Part shown: positions 7,455-16,667 of the stretch, piece by piece | Layout: the number at the start of each line of letters is the position of its first letter | How positions within the stretch are numbered: the stretch's first letter is position 1 | NCBI GenBank assembly: GCA_030041495.1 | Contig: JASHNT010000064.1 | Coordinates: 1 to 64,000 of the forward strand | Direction of reading: 5' to 3' | DNA: 64,000 nucleotides | Source of the DNA: Bryobacteraceae bacterium | GTDB lineage: Bacteria > Acidobacteriota > Terriglobia > Bryobacterales > Bryobacteraceae | Notes under the pieces: generated by a model | Seen by the model: only the letters and a program-made list of their open reading frames with translations | Databases searched by the model: none | Told to the model about the DNA's origin: nothing | Program-made: the position numbers and the translations under genes

Positions 7455-7552
7455 GGCAGGGACTCCTTTCGCGGACGGGGTTGACGAGCGGACGCAAGTA
7501 TACTCCCGGCGCGGCTACGCAACAAGGGACCTCAACTCCTCACCTCAGCGCC

Positions 7553-8551
7553 TCATTTCCGTTGCCAAAAAATGGTCGATCTGACGCCGGCCAACTTGAA
7601 CTCAATTCGCACCGTCGCCTTGCGCGATGCGACTGCTTCGCTGGGCAATGCCGGCGGGAAACGCCACGCCCGCACCGCGTTCACCGCCTGCTGGGTCAAA
7701 CCCGCTCCGGATGCGCCATCAAGTCCCAGCGTGACCGTCGGATTCCGCGGGACTCCAGTTTGATCCACGATCACATCAATCCACACCACGCCTTCGATGC
7801 CCGCATTCCTGGCTGCACCGGTGTACTCGGGTTGCGGCTGGGTTACATTCTCGACGATAGGTTGTGGACGCGGCGTGCCCGGAGACGATGGAGACAAAAC
7901 GGAACCGAGTTGCGCGGCTAGCGTTGAACCCCATATCAGCGCGACCTCGCAGGAAGTCTTGATCGGCTCTCCATTTCGCATGCCCGGATGGAAACGCCAA
8001 TTTCTCACCAGCGCGGCGGCTTCGGGACCCCATATGTTGGCGGATTCGTCCACCACGCTAAAGTTACCTGGCTCGCCCTGCTCGCCGATATCGAAGGCGA
8101 TAGTCGCGTAGGCCGCCCGCTTGATCGCGGATAGAATCCTGGCTTCCTCATAGGCGGCGACGGTCAGCCCCGCTCCCGGCGGGTAATTGGCGCTGGCAAA
8201 GGTGGGCCGCGATGCGCCCGGCGGCGCCTTAAATGTGATCCGCACCAAATGCCAACGCGGTCCTGTGGAAGGAAGCGTGAAGTCAATCGGAAACACCGAC
8301 CTCACACCCGGAGGGTAGCTATCGGGCAGGCGCACCTGCCGCAGCGCCTCAATCGCTTGCTCATCCAGACCGAGACCCAATGGCTGCACGATGGAAAAAT
8401 CGGCCAGAGTTCCGTCTGGGGAGATGACCGCCGAGACGACTACGCGGCCTTCCAGGCCGGCGGTCTTCGCTTCGTCGGAATACTGGGGTTGGACTCCCTG
8501 CGCGAGGGCAACGCCGCTCAACAGGACCAAAACCGCTACAGGTCCGCGCAT
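7553..8551 (-). CDS. Secreted protein with two TonB C-terminal-type domains
   Basis: The start is taken at the ATG at 8551 because it yields a signal peptide (MRGPVAVLVLLSGVALAQG); the frame extends 35 codons further upstream without sense. Of 332 residues, about 20-110 (YSDEAKTAGLEGRVVVSAVISPDGTL and following) and about 240-330 (YTGAARNAGIEGVVWIDVIVDQTG) each look like the TonB C-terminal fold, with a related segment between. Unlike true TonB there is no N-terminal membrane anchor plus proline-rich stalk, so it is probably a periplasmic or outer-membrane-associated protein rather than the energy transducer. Such multi-TonB_C proteins are frequent in acidobacteria. Confidence 0.7.
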   Translation of the reverse strand: MRGPVAVLVLLSGVALAQGVQPQYSDEAKTAGLEGRVVVSAVISPDGTLADFSIVQPLGLGLDEQAIEALRQVRLPDSYPPGVRSVFPIDFTLPSTGPRWHLVRITFKAPPGASRPTFASANYPPGAGLTVAAYEEARILSAIKRAAYATIAFDIGEQGEPGNFSVVDESANIWGPEAAALVRNWRFHPGMRNGEPIKTSCEVALIWGSTLAAQLGSVLSPSSPGTPRPQPIVENVTQPQPEYTGAARNAGIEGVVWIDVIVDQTGVPRNPTVTLGLDGASGAGLTQQAVNAVRAWRFPPALPSEAVASRKATVRIEFKLAGVRSTIFWQRK

Positions 8552-8603
8552 GGCCGAAGTATAGCGCAGCCTCACAACGGTGTCAGGGCCGCGAGCGAGA
8601 CAG

Positions 8604-8873
8604 TCAGTTCCCGGCCGGTACCGAGAGAGCCGCCCATCGTCGTGACCGCTGGGCAACGTACCGGCTGATATCTTCGTCCTTTGCCGGCGGCTTCACGGGT
8701 CGAACGCTGGAGGACTGTGCGGCAATTGTCGCATCGCCGCCTTGCCGTTCCCGAAGAAGACGGACTTCGGTGGCTAGCGCCAGGTTGTCCCGCTTCACCA
8801 GATAACAGATCAACGACAGGCTGGTGACTCCGGTGATCCCAATGACGTTCAGTAGCAGTTGGAGCACGTCCAT
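8604..8873 (-). CDS. Small single-span membrane protein
   Basis: From the ATG at 8873 the product has 89 residues: a membrane helix at about 4-26 (LQLLLNVIGITGVTSLSLICYLV), a short charged segment that may be coiled coil (LATEVRLLRERQGGD) and a basic C-terminus. A GTG at 8906 would add eleven residues; neither start has a clear ribosome binding site. Function unknown. It is followed on the same strand by the TonB-domain gene. Confidence 0.5.
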   Translation of the reverse strand: MDVLQLLLNVIGITGVTSLSLICYLVKRDNLALATEVRLLRERQGGDATIAAQSSSVRPVKPPAKDEDISRYVAQRSRRWAALSVPAGN

Positions 8874-9001
8874 GCGCTTAATTCTAGGGAGGTCCTCGTT
8901 GTTCACATATAGACTGCTGGTGCAATTTTAGGGTTGGTACGAATGCGCCAATCGTTAGTACCCGAGGGCCTGGTCTTATGGGCTAGACGCTTGGGGGAAG
9001 T

Positions 9002-9076
<75 letters not shown>

Positions 9077-9170
9077 TTAGCTGTGCCGATACTTCAAGCC
9101 GAATACTTCATGGATACCACATCCACGCTGCGCGAGGCCAGGCGCGCGTTGAACGGAAGGCTCGGCAGAT

Positions 9171-9692
9171 TCACTTCTGGGAAATCGAGGGACCCGGCTT
9201 GTTACTGGTCGAGTTGTTACCGGTTGTGCCGGGGGGCAAGCCGCTGCCGGAAGATCCTCGCCCGCGCCCTCGGCCGCCGCGGCCACCGCGGTTCGCGCGG
9301 GTGTTCTGCAAGCTGACCAATTGCTGCCACTGCTCCGCCGTCAGCACAGTGCGCATCGCCAGGCTCATGTGGGTGAGCTCCCGCGTCAAATTGTCGCGGG
9401 CGTTGGCGTACTGATCCACGGCCGCGTCGGCCTTCAGCTCATCGACCATGGGTTCGTTGAAAACTTCCTCCAGATTGCGGTCCGCGGCGATCACGGCCGA
9501 GCGCAGATCGCGCAGGCGGCCCACGTAGGCTTGCTGAATCTGATTCAACTGCTTGGTCTGCACCTCGGTGAGGTTGAGGCTGGTCACAGTCATGCGATTG
9601 TCCCACCAAGGGATCGCCGCCACGGATCCGCGCGGAATCTGCGCGAGCGCCGCGCCCGCCATCAACGCCAACGGCAAAAGGATCTTGCGCAT
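9171..9692 (-). CDS. Periplasmic LTxxQ (CpxP/Spy-like) protein
   Basis: Starting at the ATG at 9692 gives a signal peptide (MRKILLPLALMAGAALAQ). The mature protein is mostly helical with two LTxxQ motifs, LTEVQ at 41-45 and LTAEQ at 117-121, the hallmark of CpxP/Spy-like periplasmic stress proteins that bind misfolded proteins or metal. The last 45 residues are a Gly/Arg/Ser-rich tail. It is the third gene of a unit with an ECF sigma factor and a zinc anti-sigma factor (the anti-sigma gene ends 11 bases upstream), so it is probably a target or sensor of that envelope stress system. Confidence 0.75.
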   Translation of the reverse strand: MRKILLPLALMAGAALAQIPRGSVAAIPWWDNRMTVTSLNLTEVQTKQLNQIQQAYVGRLRDLRSAVIAADRNLEEVFNEPMVDELKADAAVDQYANARDNLTRELTHMSLAMRTVLTAEQWQQLVSLQNTRANRGGRGGRGRGRGSSGSGLPPGTTGNNSTSNKPGPSISQK

Positions 9693-9702
9693 TGCCCGGC
9701 TG

Positions 9703-10170
9703 CTACTGCCCTCCGGCTCCCTCCGGATCGTCCTCAAACAATTCGTGAATCGGCGCGTCCGCGCTGGGCTCAACCGACTGCTCCATGGAATACAAATCCG
9801 AGAACAATTGTTCGTTGTCGCTCAGCTCCACGCGGGCGGCGGGAGCAACCGCGCGAGGAGAGCGCACCTGCGCGTGCGGCATGAGCACCAGACTGACGGC
9901 CAGGATAGCCGCGCCCGCTACCGCCGGGGCCCAGCGCACGTACGACGCGGCTGCGTGATCCAGCCGCGCATAGATGGCGCGCCGCTGCGCCGCAAGAAAG
10001 GCGCTGGATGCGCACGCGCGTGTATGCGCCTCGGCCTCATGCCGGGCCTTGATCCGCACAAGAGCCTCGAAGCGAGCCGAGCATTCCGCGCATTCCTGGA
10101 GGTGTGCCTCGCCCGAGCCCACACCGTAAACCTGTTCGAGCAATTGGTTCTGGCTGAGATGCAGGTTCAT
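9703..10170 (-). CDS. Membrane anti-sigma factor with zinc motif
   Basis: A 155-residue protein whose start overlaps the end of the sigma factor gene by four bases (ATGA), the usual arrangement for a cognate pair. H23-x3-C27-x2-C30 (HLQECAEC) is the zinc-associated anti-sigma signature; the N-terminal part would hold the sigma factor in the cytoplasm. One membrane helix lies at about 78-98 (VRWAPAVAGAAILAVSLVLM). The periplasmic part of about 55 residues is acidic and of unknown role. Release of the sigma factor probably needs a signal acting on this region or on the zinc site. Confidence 0.8.
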   Translation of the reverse strand: MNLHLSQNQLLEQVYGVGSGEAHLQECAECSARFEALVRIKARHEAEAHTRACASSAFLAAQRRAIYARLDHAAASYVRWAPAVAGAAILAVSLVLMPHAQVRSPRAVAPAARVELSDNEQLFSDLYSMEQSVEPSADAPIHELFEDDPEGAGGQ

Positions 10171-10757
10171 CTTGCCCCCTCGTACAAGTCCCGCAGTTCT
10201 TCGCGCAATTTGGAAACCGCCCGAAACATGTGCGCTTTCACGGTGCCCACGTCCAGACCTAAGAGCTGGCCAATCTCCTCCAGACTGAGGTCGTCGTAAT
10301 GCCGCAGCGTGAACACCGCGCGTTGGCGGGCGGAGAGCCGCTCCAGCGCGAGTTCCAGCCGCGAAGAAATCTGCCCGGCGAAATAGCGATCCTCGGCCTC
10401 AGGGGCCGTGGATTGAATAAGCGCCAACATGGCGCTGCTCTCCGGCGCCGCGGGCTTCCTTCGCCAGAATTGCCACTTGCGGGAGCGGAGCCGGTCCAGG
10501 CAGGAATTCACCGCGATGCGCGTCAGCCAGCGCGCCGGGTCCTCCAGTTGCCGCGCGTCCTGTTTGCGTAACGCCTGGTAGGCCTTCAGAAACGTGTCCT
10601 GCGTGGCGGAGTCCGCTTCGTCGGTGTCCTGAAGAAGCCGCAGGCATAGCGCAAACACGCGCCTCTGCTCGGAGGCCATCCACGTGTTGAAGTCGGAGAC
10701 GCCGAAACCCGCCGTCGCCGGGACGGCATTCGGAAGGCGCACCGCGAGTTGCTCCAT
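10167..10757 (-). CDS. ECF-family RNA polymerase sigma factor
   Basis: The ATG at 10757 (196 residues) is preferred over a TTG twelve bases upstream. Region 2 is seen at about residues 27-95 (VFALCLRLLQDTDEADSATQDTFLKAY, then PARWLTRIAVNSCLDRLRSRK) and region 4 at about 140-190 (LSARQRAVFTLRHYDDLSLEEIGQLLG followed by VGTVKAHMFRAVSKLR). This is an RpoE-like extracytoplasmic function sigma factor that directs RNA polymerase to stress promoters. It is followed, overlapping, by its anti-sigma factor and then by an LTxxQ protein. A candidate self-controlled promoter lies directly upstream. Confidence 0.9.
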   Translation of the reverse strand: MEQLAVRLPNAVPATAGFGVSDFNTWMASEQRRVFALCLRLLQDTDEADSATQDTFLKAYQALRKQDARQLEDPARWLTRIAVNSCLDRLRSRKWQFWRRKPAAPESSAMLALIQSTAPEAEDRYFAGQISSRLELALERLSARQRAVFTLRHYDDLSLEEIGQLLGLDVGTVKAHMFRAVSKLREELRDLYEGAR

Positions 10758-10769
10758 CACATGCTTCAA

Positions 10770-10796
10770 GACGACTTTATTCTATAACGGTTTACA
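10770..10796 (-). promoter_or_regulatory. Candidate ECF-type autoregulated promoter
   Basis: On the reverse strand TGTAAAC (10796-10790) and CGTC (10773-10770) are spaced by 16 bp, resembling the -35 and -10 elements read by RpoE-like ECF sigma factors. The expected transcription start falls a few bases before the ATG at 10757, so the sigma factor would drive its own operon. Confidence 0.4.
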
Positions 10797-10849
10797 CCCG
10801 TCGAATGGGAGGGGGGGCGGCGCCTGAGGGCTTGAGAATGAGGCCAGGG

Positions 10850-11467
10850 CTACTGGGCGCCGAAAGCCACGACGCGCGCCGGAACCAGCGGGGCTTTATC
10901 GCGCGCGGGCTTGGGCGCAGAGGGTGCGTCAAATTCATCCAGCATTTTGGAGATCGGCAAACGTCCTTCAGCGATCGAAATGGGAGAGCGGCCGTCCGGT
11001 ACCGTGGCCGGGAGCCGGCTTTCGCCCGCGCCGATACTGCCGGTGGTAAAAACGGACTGCGAGGGCAACTGATCTAAGTCGTGCCCTTCTTCCACCACCA
11101 TTTCATGTTCGATCCAATTGGAGAGCGGGATGTTGCGGAAGAACAGGCGTTCCTGCATGACCATGCTCTTTTTCATCGAGCTGCTGGTGCGGCTTTCGCG
11201 CGCGTAGCTACGCTCCTCCACGCGGAACTCCTGCATGAAGTCGTCCATCGCCAGTCGCTTGGTGCTTTCTTCCGCGGCCTTGATGCGCTCCTCCATGGTC
11301 ACTTTCTGCGAAGTGATGGTGGCACGAGCCTCGGCCAGCGATTCCCTCTCCCGGGCCAGAGCCACTTCCATCTTGGCCTGCATGATGTAATACGAGAGCA
11401 GCGCGCTGCCGCCTGCCACAAACACGGGCAGGAATAGCCATATCAATGAGTCCAGGTGCATCGGCAT
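10850..11467 (-). CDS. Membrane-anchored coiled-coil protein, unknown function
   Basis: A 205-residue protein with an N-terminal membrane helix at about 7-30 (LIWLFLPVFVAGGSALLSYYI), a long charged helical segment (about 33-95, e.g. ALARERESLAEARATI) that should form a coiled coil, and a proline-rich, poorly ordered C-terminal part. The build suggests a cytoplasmic coiled coil tethered to the inner membrane. I do not recognise a family. It stands alone upstream of the ECF unit. Confidence 0.6.
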   Translation of the reverse strand: MPMHLDSLIWLFLPVFVAGGSALLSYYIMQAKMEVALARERESLAEARATITSQKVTMEERIKAAEESTKRLAMDDFMQEFRVEERSYARESRTSSSMKKSMVMQERLFFRNIPLSNWIEHEMVVEEGHDLDQLPSQSVFTTGSIGAGESRLPATVPDGRSPISIAEGRLPISKMLDEFDAPSAPKPARDKAPLVPARVVAFGAQ

Positions 11468-11537
11468 ACCCTACTGCGAATCTATCGTCAGGGCATGGGA
11501 AGAAAGTTAGGGTATTAGGGGAAAAACCGGAGTGGTA

Positions 11538-11948
11538 TTAGTTCGAGTCCGCTGGCACGCGGCGAACTGCCTTGATGGAAGAAGTGTGCACGATGCCGTG
11601 GTCGGGTGGCAGGAACACCATCTTCATTCCCCTACCGAGGTATCGCCATTGGAGCTCCCCGGCTTGGTTCAGCGAGCCTTGAACCTGTAAGGCTGTCGGC
11701 TCCGGGCAATACTTGGGGTGCCCGGAGAGTAAGGCGTTTCCTTCGCCCTTATTTTCCAGGCGGTAGGTCGTATGTGCCGTTTCAACCTCGATCACTGCGC
11801 CAATTGGCAGCTCTTCCAGATTTATGCCCTCAGCTTCGCGAGTTTGGGGCAACCTATTGATTCCACTAATGACTCCGGCACTGGAGTCTGCTCGCCCGCT
11901 AGAAGACCCGCCTGAGGAATGGATGAGGGGATTACTGCTGCTATGCAT
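11538..11948 (-). CDS. Small cytoplasmic protein, unknown function
   Basis: The ATG at 11948 has AGGAGG about six bases upstream (within GAGAGGAGGAGATCAA), which decides the start over a much longer frame. The 136-residue product has a Ser/Gly-rich N-terminus and a folded C-terminal part (INLEELPIGAVIEVETAHTTYRLEN and following) of alternating strands ending in a basic VRRVP. I know no family for it. It is divergent from the antiporter gene, with about 170 bp between the starts. Confidence 0.65.
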   Translation of the reverse strand: MHSSSNPLIHSSGGSSSGRADSSAGVISGINRLPQTREAEGINLEELPIGAVIEVETAHTTYRLENKGEGNALLSGHPKYCPEPTALQVQGSLNQAGELQWRYLGRGMKMVFLPPDHGIVHTSSIKAVRRVPADSN

Positions 11949-12118
11949 TTGATCTCCTCCTCTCGCCTCGATTCGAGCACTTCGAATGCCATTGTCGCCG
12001 CCGGCTCTTTCCTGAGCGCTGCGTCCCAGTTTAAAGCAACTTTCAGCGAATTGCTCGGTTCGGCTTCGGGCTTCAAGACATCCGCCGTTCATTGTATGAT
12101 CGCGGGAATGGAATCGCG

Positions 12119-13357
12119 ATGCCGGAGCTGAAGTTGCTTTTGCTGCAGGCCGTGGCGATTCTAGCCGCGACACGGCTGGCGGCCGCATTTTTTCGACGCA
12201 TCCACCAGCCAGCGGTTGTGGGTGAAATGGCAGCCGGAATCCTACTGGGGCCTTCGGTGCTGGGACGAATCTCTCCGGCGGCGATGAATCAACTCTTCCC
12301 CGTGGCCGGATTGGGACCGCTCTACGCAGCCAGCCAACTGGGCCTGGTGCTGTTCATGTTTCTGATGGGGCTCGATATCCGGCCTGCGCTCCTGCGCCGA
12401 ACCGCGAAACCGGTCCTCGGCACGAGTCTTGCCGGCATCGTTGTGCCGTTTGTGGGCGGCGCGTGGCTGGCTTGGGGCCTCGATCCACAAAGCGCCGGCG
12501 GAGCGTCGCGGGTGGGATTTGCCTTATTTGTCGGCACGGCCATGGCGGTGACGGCGTTTCCGGTGCTGGCCCGCATCCTGGCCGAACGCAAAACGCTGCA
12601 GCCGAACGTGGCGATGTTCGCGATGTCCTGCGCCGCCGTCAACGACGTTGCGGCCTGGTGCTTGCTTGCGGTCGCGACCGTGATTGCCCGACCCGGCGCG
12701 GAGTATGCGCCTCTGGCGATCCGCTTTGCCGCTCTGGCGGCGTACTGCCTGGCGATGGTGTTTCTGATTCGCCCTCTCTTGCGCCGGCTGTTTCCCTCCG
12801 ACGAGACGCCCGCGCTGGGCCGGTTCGGAACGGCCATGATCTTCGTACTGGCTTCGGCCTGGGCGACGGAGGCGCTTTCGGTGCATGCCTTGTTCGGGGC
12901 ATTCCTGGCCGGCGTGGTCATGCCCAAGGGCGGGAGGCTGGAATCGGTATTTCGCGAGCGCCTGGAAACAGTGACCCTGTCGGTATTCGTTCCGCTGTTC
13001 TTCGCCTACACGGGCCTGCGCACCCGCATCGACCTTCTCAGCAACAGCGACGCGTGGCGATCGTGTGGGCTGATTCTTGTGGTAGCGGTCGGCAGCAAGT
13101 TCCTGGTTAGTGCGGTTAGCTCCCGGACGTTGGGCATGGCTTGGCGCGAGTCGGCGATCATCGGCGTGCTGATGAACACGCGGGGCCTGGTGGAACTGGT
13201 GGTGCTGAACGCCGGGCTCGACCTGCACATACTGACCCAGGCGGTGTTCTCAATGCTGGTGCTGATGGCGTTGGTAACGACGGTGATGACCGCTCCACTT
13301 CTGGACTGGTTAGACTCCCGATCTTCGCTAAAGGTGGAGCGGGGTCTATCCTGGTAG
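12119..13357 (+). CDS. Kef/NapA-type cation:proton antiporter (CPA2)
   Basis: From the ATG at 12119 the product has 412 residues and about 12 membrane helices. The family signatures are present: QPAVVGEMAAGILLGPSVLG in the second helix, LFMFLMGLDI, TAMAVTAFPVLARIL, the ion site region CAAVNDVAAW (ND instead of the DD of electrogenic members) and LMNTRGLVELVVLNAG. No cytoplasmic TrkA-N nucleotide-binding domain follows, so it is the membrane unit only. It would exchange K+ or Na+ for protons across the inner membrane. mtnA starts three bases behind its stop codon. Confidence 0.85.
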   Translation: MPELKLLLLQAVAILAATRLAAAFFRRIHQPAVVGEMAAGILLGPSVLGRISPAAMNQLFPVAGLGPLYAASQLGLVLFMFLMGLDIRPALLRRTAKPVLGTSLAGIVVPFVGGAWLAWGLDPQSAGGASRVGFALFVGTAMAVTAFPVLARILAERKTLQPNVAMFAMSCAAVNDVAAWCLLAVATVIARPGAEYAPLAIRFAALAAYCLAMVFLIRPLLRRLFPSDETPALGRFGTAMIFVLASAWATEALSVHALFGAFLAGVVMPKGGRLESVFRERLETVTLSVFVPLFFAYTGLRTRIDLLSNSDAWRSCGLILVVAVGSKFLVSAVSSRTLGMAWRESAIIGVLMNTRGLVELVVLNAGLDLHILTQAVFSMLVLMALVTTVMTAPLLDWLDSRSSLKVERGLSW

Positions 13358-13360
13358 TTC

Positions 13361-14368
13361 ATGGTTGAAACCATTCAATGGACCGAAGCCGGTGTGGTGA
13401 TGATCGATCAGACGCGCCTGCCTCGCGAACAAGTTTTTGTCACCTGCCGGAGTTACCAGGAAGTGGCGGAAGCCATTCGCTCGATGGTCATTCGCGGAGC
13501 CCCGGCGATCGGCGTCGCGGCCGCGATGGGCGTGGCGCTGGGCGTACAAGAAGGAGTGGATCTGGAGACAGTGTGCGCGACCCTCGCTGAGACGCGGCCG
13601 ACGGCAGTGAATCTGTTCTGGGCGATCGACCGAATGCGGCGCTTACGCGCTTCCCTTAATGGGTTGACGCATTCCGAGCTGGTGGACCGGATCATCGCGG
13701 AGGCGCAGAGAATCCGCGAGGAGGACATCGGCATCTGCCGCGCCATCGGGAAAAACGGAGCGCCGCTGGTGCCCGACCACAAGACCGTGCTGACGCATTG
13801 CAACGCGGGCGCTCTGGCGACCGCCGGCTATGGAACGGCTCTGGGCGTGATCCGCGCGGCGGCGGAATCCGGCAAGCACATCGATGTTTTCGCCGACGAG
13901 ACGCGTCCGTTTCTGCAAGGCTCGCGCCTGACCGCCTGGGAGCTGCAACAGGACGGGATTCCGACCACCATCATCACCGATAACATGGCCGGGCATTTCT
14001 TGCGCTCCGGGCGCATCGGATGCGTGGTGGTGGGAGCCGACCGCATCGCGGCCAACGGCGACGTCGCGAACAAGATCGGCACATATTCGGTCGCGGTGCT
14101 GGCGAAAGAAAATGGCGTGCCGTTCTACGTGGCCGCGCCGGTGTCCACCTTCGATCTGAGCCTTCCTTCCGGCGACGCGATTCCGATCGAGCAGCGCTCA
14201 GCGGCCGAAGTTACGCACGTCTTCGGCGTGCCCATCGCACCCGAGAATATCGCGGTGGCCAACCCGGCGTTCGACGTGACGCCGGCGCGTTACGTCTCAG
14301 CGATCATTTGCGAGCGCGGAGTGGCTGGTCCGCCGTATGAGGAATCGCTCAAAAACATGTTACGTTGA
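13361..14368 (+). CDS. mtnA: S-methyl-5-thioribose-1-phosphate isomerase
   Basis: A 335-residue member of the eIF2B-like family. MtnA converts methylthioribose 1-phosphate to methylthioribulose 1-phosphate in methionine salvage. The substrate loop RGAPAIG (about 45-51), catalytic Cys147 in [12 protein letters not shown] and catalytic Asp227 in [10 protein letters not shown] are all in place, and the [24 protein letters not shown] run is diagnostic. It begins three bases after the antiporter gene, so the two are co-transcribed, although no functional link is obvious. No other salvage gene is nearby. Confidence 0.95.
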   Translation: MVETIQWTEAGVVMIDQTRLPREQVFVTCRSYQEVAEAIRSMVIRGAPAIGVAAAMGVALGVQEGVDLETVCATLAETRPTAVNLFWAIDRMRRLRASLNGLTHSELVDRIIAEAQRIREEDIGICRAIGKNGAPLVPDHKTVLTHCNAGALATAGYGTALGVIRAAAESGKHIDVFADETRPFLQGSRLTAWELQQDGIPTTIITDNMAGHFLRSGRIGCVVVGADRIAANGDVANKIGTYSVAVLAKENGVPFYVAAPVSTFDLSLPSGDAIPIEQRSAAEVTHVFGVPIAPENIAVANPAFDVTPARYVSAIICERGVAGPPYEESLKNMLR

Positions 14369-14374
14369 TTCCTT

Positions 14375-14887
14375 ATGCGTCGTTTTTTATTCACTTTTCT
14401 GTTAGTGTCCCTAGCGGCTTCCGGACAAGCGCTGTCCGGCCGGCGCGCGCCCAGTTTCTCGCTGCCGGATTCCAACCAGGTACAGCACGATATTCTCGAC
14501 TATCGCGGCAAGTGGCTGGTGCTGACCTGGACCACCAGCATCAACTGCATCCGCTGCGGGCCTTTGGCAAAGGCTCTGGAGCCTCTTCAGAGGCAGGTCG
14601 CCGTGCTGAACGTGATGATCAGCCCGCCGGAGACCGCGGTCACGGCCACGCGCTTCTCCGCCGAAAACAAGATCACTTCGCCGGTCCTCTTCGATCAGAG
14701 TCAGGTCGCGATCGGATACTTCAAGGCCACGCCCCGCAACTCACGGATCGATACGCCGCACGCATTCATCATCAACCCGGAAGGGAGAATCGTGGATGAT
14801 TGGCCGGACGGCCGGGTGGGCACGATCCTAGCGGCCAAGGGCGGCGTCGCCGCAGCGCTACAGGCGTTGATGTCCGCGAAGAAATAA
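14375..14887 (+). CDS. Exported thioredoxin-fold (redoxin) protein
   Basis: A 170-residue protein with a signal peptide (MRRFLFTFLLVSLAASGQAL) and a thioredoxin-like domain of the AhpC/TSA or TlpA type: GRRAPSFSLPDSN, then KWLVLTWTTSINCIRCGPLAKALE with a C-x2-C pair, and the cis-proline region near TPHAFIINPEGRI. It should act in the periplasm as a thiol-disulfide exchange protein; the partner is unknown. It follows mtnA by six bases. Confidence 0.75.
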   Translation: MRRFLFTFLLVSLAASGQALSGRRAPSFSLPDSNQVQHDILDYRGKWLVLTWTTSINCIRCGPLAKALEPLQRQVAVLNVMISPPETAVTATRFSAENKITSPVLFDQSQVAIGYFKATPRNSRIDTPHAFIINPEGRIVDDWPDGRVGTILAAKGGVAAALQALMSAKK

Positions 14888-14955
14888 ACTCTAGACGGCA
14901 ACCAAAAGGCGTGGAAGCGCCTAATGGGAAAGCCTTACTCTGCCGATAAGAACTC

Positions 14956-16590
14956 GTGCAGACAGGTCAATTGTCGCCCGAGTTGGCGGACGCCGCCGAT
15001 GTACTGAGCGACCAGCTACGGGTGCACTTGCAGCGCTTGGCGGTTCTGCTGGAGCCGCACACTCAAAAGATCGAGCGCAAGTTCCTCAACCGCTTGCGGG
15101 CCCTGGGCTTCGAGCCTAAACAGCGGATGGCTCTTTCGGCCATCACTCCCGGCGCCGCTGCCACCATCCTGGCCAAAGGGCAGCCCGCTCTCGAGTTTAT
15201 TGAACAAGTGGAGTACAACGGCCGCCGTCTGGCCAAGCTGAACCTGCCTCCCAGCGCGATTCTAGAGGCTCTGGAAGAGTACGACCTGGTGCTCACACCC
15301 ACGCTGCAGGCTCTGCTGCCGGAAGAGGACGCCAATTTCCGCTGGGTTCGCGAGCAGCTTCACTTCTGCGTGATCCTTACGCTCAACAACGCCTACTATC
15401 AAGTGCGCGAGGCCGAAACACAAGCCTTCTATGAACTGTTCCGCATCGAGATGGAGGCGGCCAACCTGGAGGACCTGCTGCGCCGCTTCACCGAATCCCT
15501 GGTGCATGTCTGCCGCGCCAGCGCGGGCCGCTTGTACATGCTGAACGAGGACTCGACGGAGTGGGTGCTGAAAGCGGCCTCGCCGAAACTCGAGCCGTTC
15601 ACCGCGCCGAATCATCCGGGGCTGATCAAGAAGCTCTCGAAACAGCGTTTTTTGAACGGCAACGGCCACACAAATGGCAACGGTAATTCTCACGGCAATG
15701 GCAACAGCCAGGCGAGCGGCGTGATCCTGGACCAATCCTGGCAGGACCGCTTCGAGAGCTGCTGGTCCATTCCGCTGGCGGCCAACGGACGCACCGCCGG
15801 CGTCATGCAGTTCGGTTTTTCGAAGAGTTATGAATGGCTCCCGCGAGAGCAGGAACTGCTGGCCGCAGCCGCCGAACGCTGCCTGATGGCCGCGGAGAAG
15901 CAACGCCTGATGGAGGATCTGGCGCAGCGCGAAGAGCAGGTGCGGCGGTTGGCCGAGCACATGTTGCACGTGGAGGAAATCGAGCGCCGGCGCATCAGCC
16001 GTGAGCTGCATGACGAAGCCGGCCAGAGCTTGCTGTGCATCCGCCTACAGATGGAGCTGATCGAACAGGAGCTGCCCGAAACGGCCGGCGGCCGAGCGAA
16101 GCTGCGCGAGGCTCGCGATTTGACGGAGCGCACCATTCTGGAGATGCGGCGGTTGATCGCCGCCTTGAGCCCCGCGGTGCTGGAGCAACTGGGACTGGGA
16201 GCAGCCTTGCGGCAACTGGTGAACCGCTTCCAGCGCCTGCATCCCTGCCGTGTCCGCCTCCAGCTATCGAAAATGGGGGCCTTACCGCAGCAAATCGAGA
16301 TTATCACCTATCGCTTGGTGCAAGAATGCTTTAACAACATCGGGAAACACTCCGGGGCGACCCACGTAAATATTTCCCTAACCTCCGCCGATGGATGGTT
16401 AAAGCTTGCCGTGGAGGACAATGGCGTGGGCTTTCGCGTCGAGGAGGCCCTGGCTAAGCGGGACTCCTTCGGAATGTCCGGTATGCGCGAACGTGTAGCA
16501 CTATTGGGCGGCAAGTTCTATGTGGAGAGCAGGATGGAAGGCCCTAAACGGGGTGCAAAGATTTCCATAGAACTGCCGATAGCCAAGTAG
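14956..16590 (+). CDS. NarL-type sensor histidine kinase with GAF domain
   Basis: A 544-residue cytoplasmic kinase with a GTG start. Residues 1-160 are an all-helical domain with some likeness to globin-type sensor domains (weak). Residues about 175-320 form a GAF domain interrupted by an Asn/Gly-rich insertion at 234-251. The dimerisation/phosphoacceptor domain has the HisKA_3 box RRRISRELHDEAGQ with phosphoacceptor His352, and the HATPase domain shows QECFNNIGKHSGATH, VEDNGVGF and GMSGMRERVALLGG. No membrane helix is present, so the signal is cytoplasmic. Its partner is the LuxR-type response regulator 77 bases downstream. Confidence 0.85.
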   Translation: MQTGQLSPELADAADVLSDQLRVHLQRLAVLLEPHTQKIERKFLNRLRALGFEPKQRMALSAITPGAAATILAKGQPALEFIEQVEYNGRRLAKLNLPPSAILEALEEYDLVLTPTLQALLPEEDANFRWVREQLHFCVILTLNNAYYQVREAETQAFYELFRIEMEAANLEDLLRRFTESLVHVCRASAGRLYMLNEDSTEWVLKAASPKLEPFTAPNHPGLIKKLSKQRFLNGNGHTNGNGNSHGNGNSQASGVILDQSWQDRFESCWSIPLAANGRTAGVMQFGFSKSYEWLPREQELLAAAAERCLMAAEKQRLMEDLAQREEQVRRLAEHMLHVEEIERRRISRELHDEAGQSLLCIRLQMELIEQELPETAGGRAKLREARDLTERTILEMRRLIAALSPAVLEQLGLGAALRQLVNRFQRLHPCRVRLQLSKMGALPQQIEIITYRLVQECFNNIGKHSGATHVNISLTSADGWLKLAVEDNGVGFRVEEALAKRDSFGMSGMRERVALLGGKFYVESRMEGPKRGAKISIELPIAK

Positions 16591-16667
16591 GACGCGTAGT
16601 AAACGAGCTTAGGAAACGGCTAGTGAGACGGGCTTAAAGAGCTTAAGAAGAAGGTCGGCAAACACAT

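Noticed and set aside
15657-15710. GGCAACGG-type repeats as a tandem repeat or CRISPR-like element
   Set aside because: They lie in frame inside the histidine kinase gene and encode an Asn/Gly linker; no CRISPR-like unit structure exists anywhere in the window.
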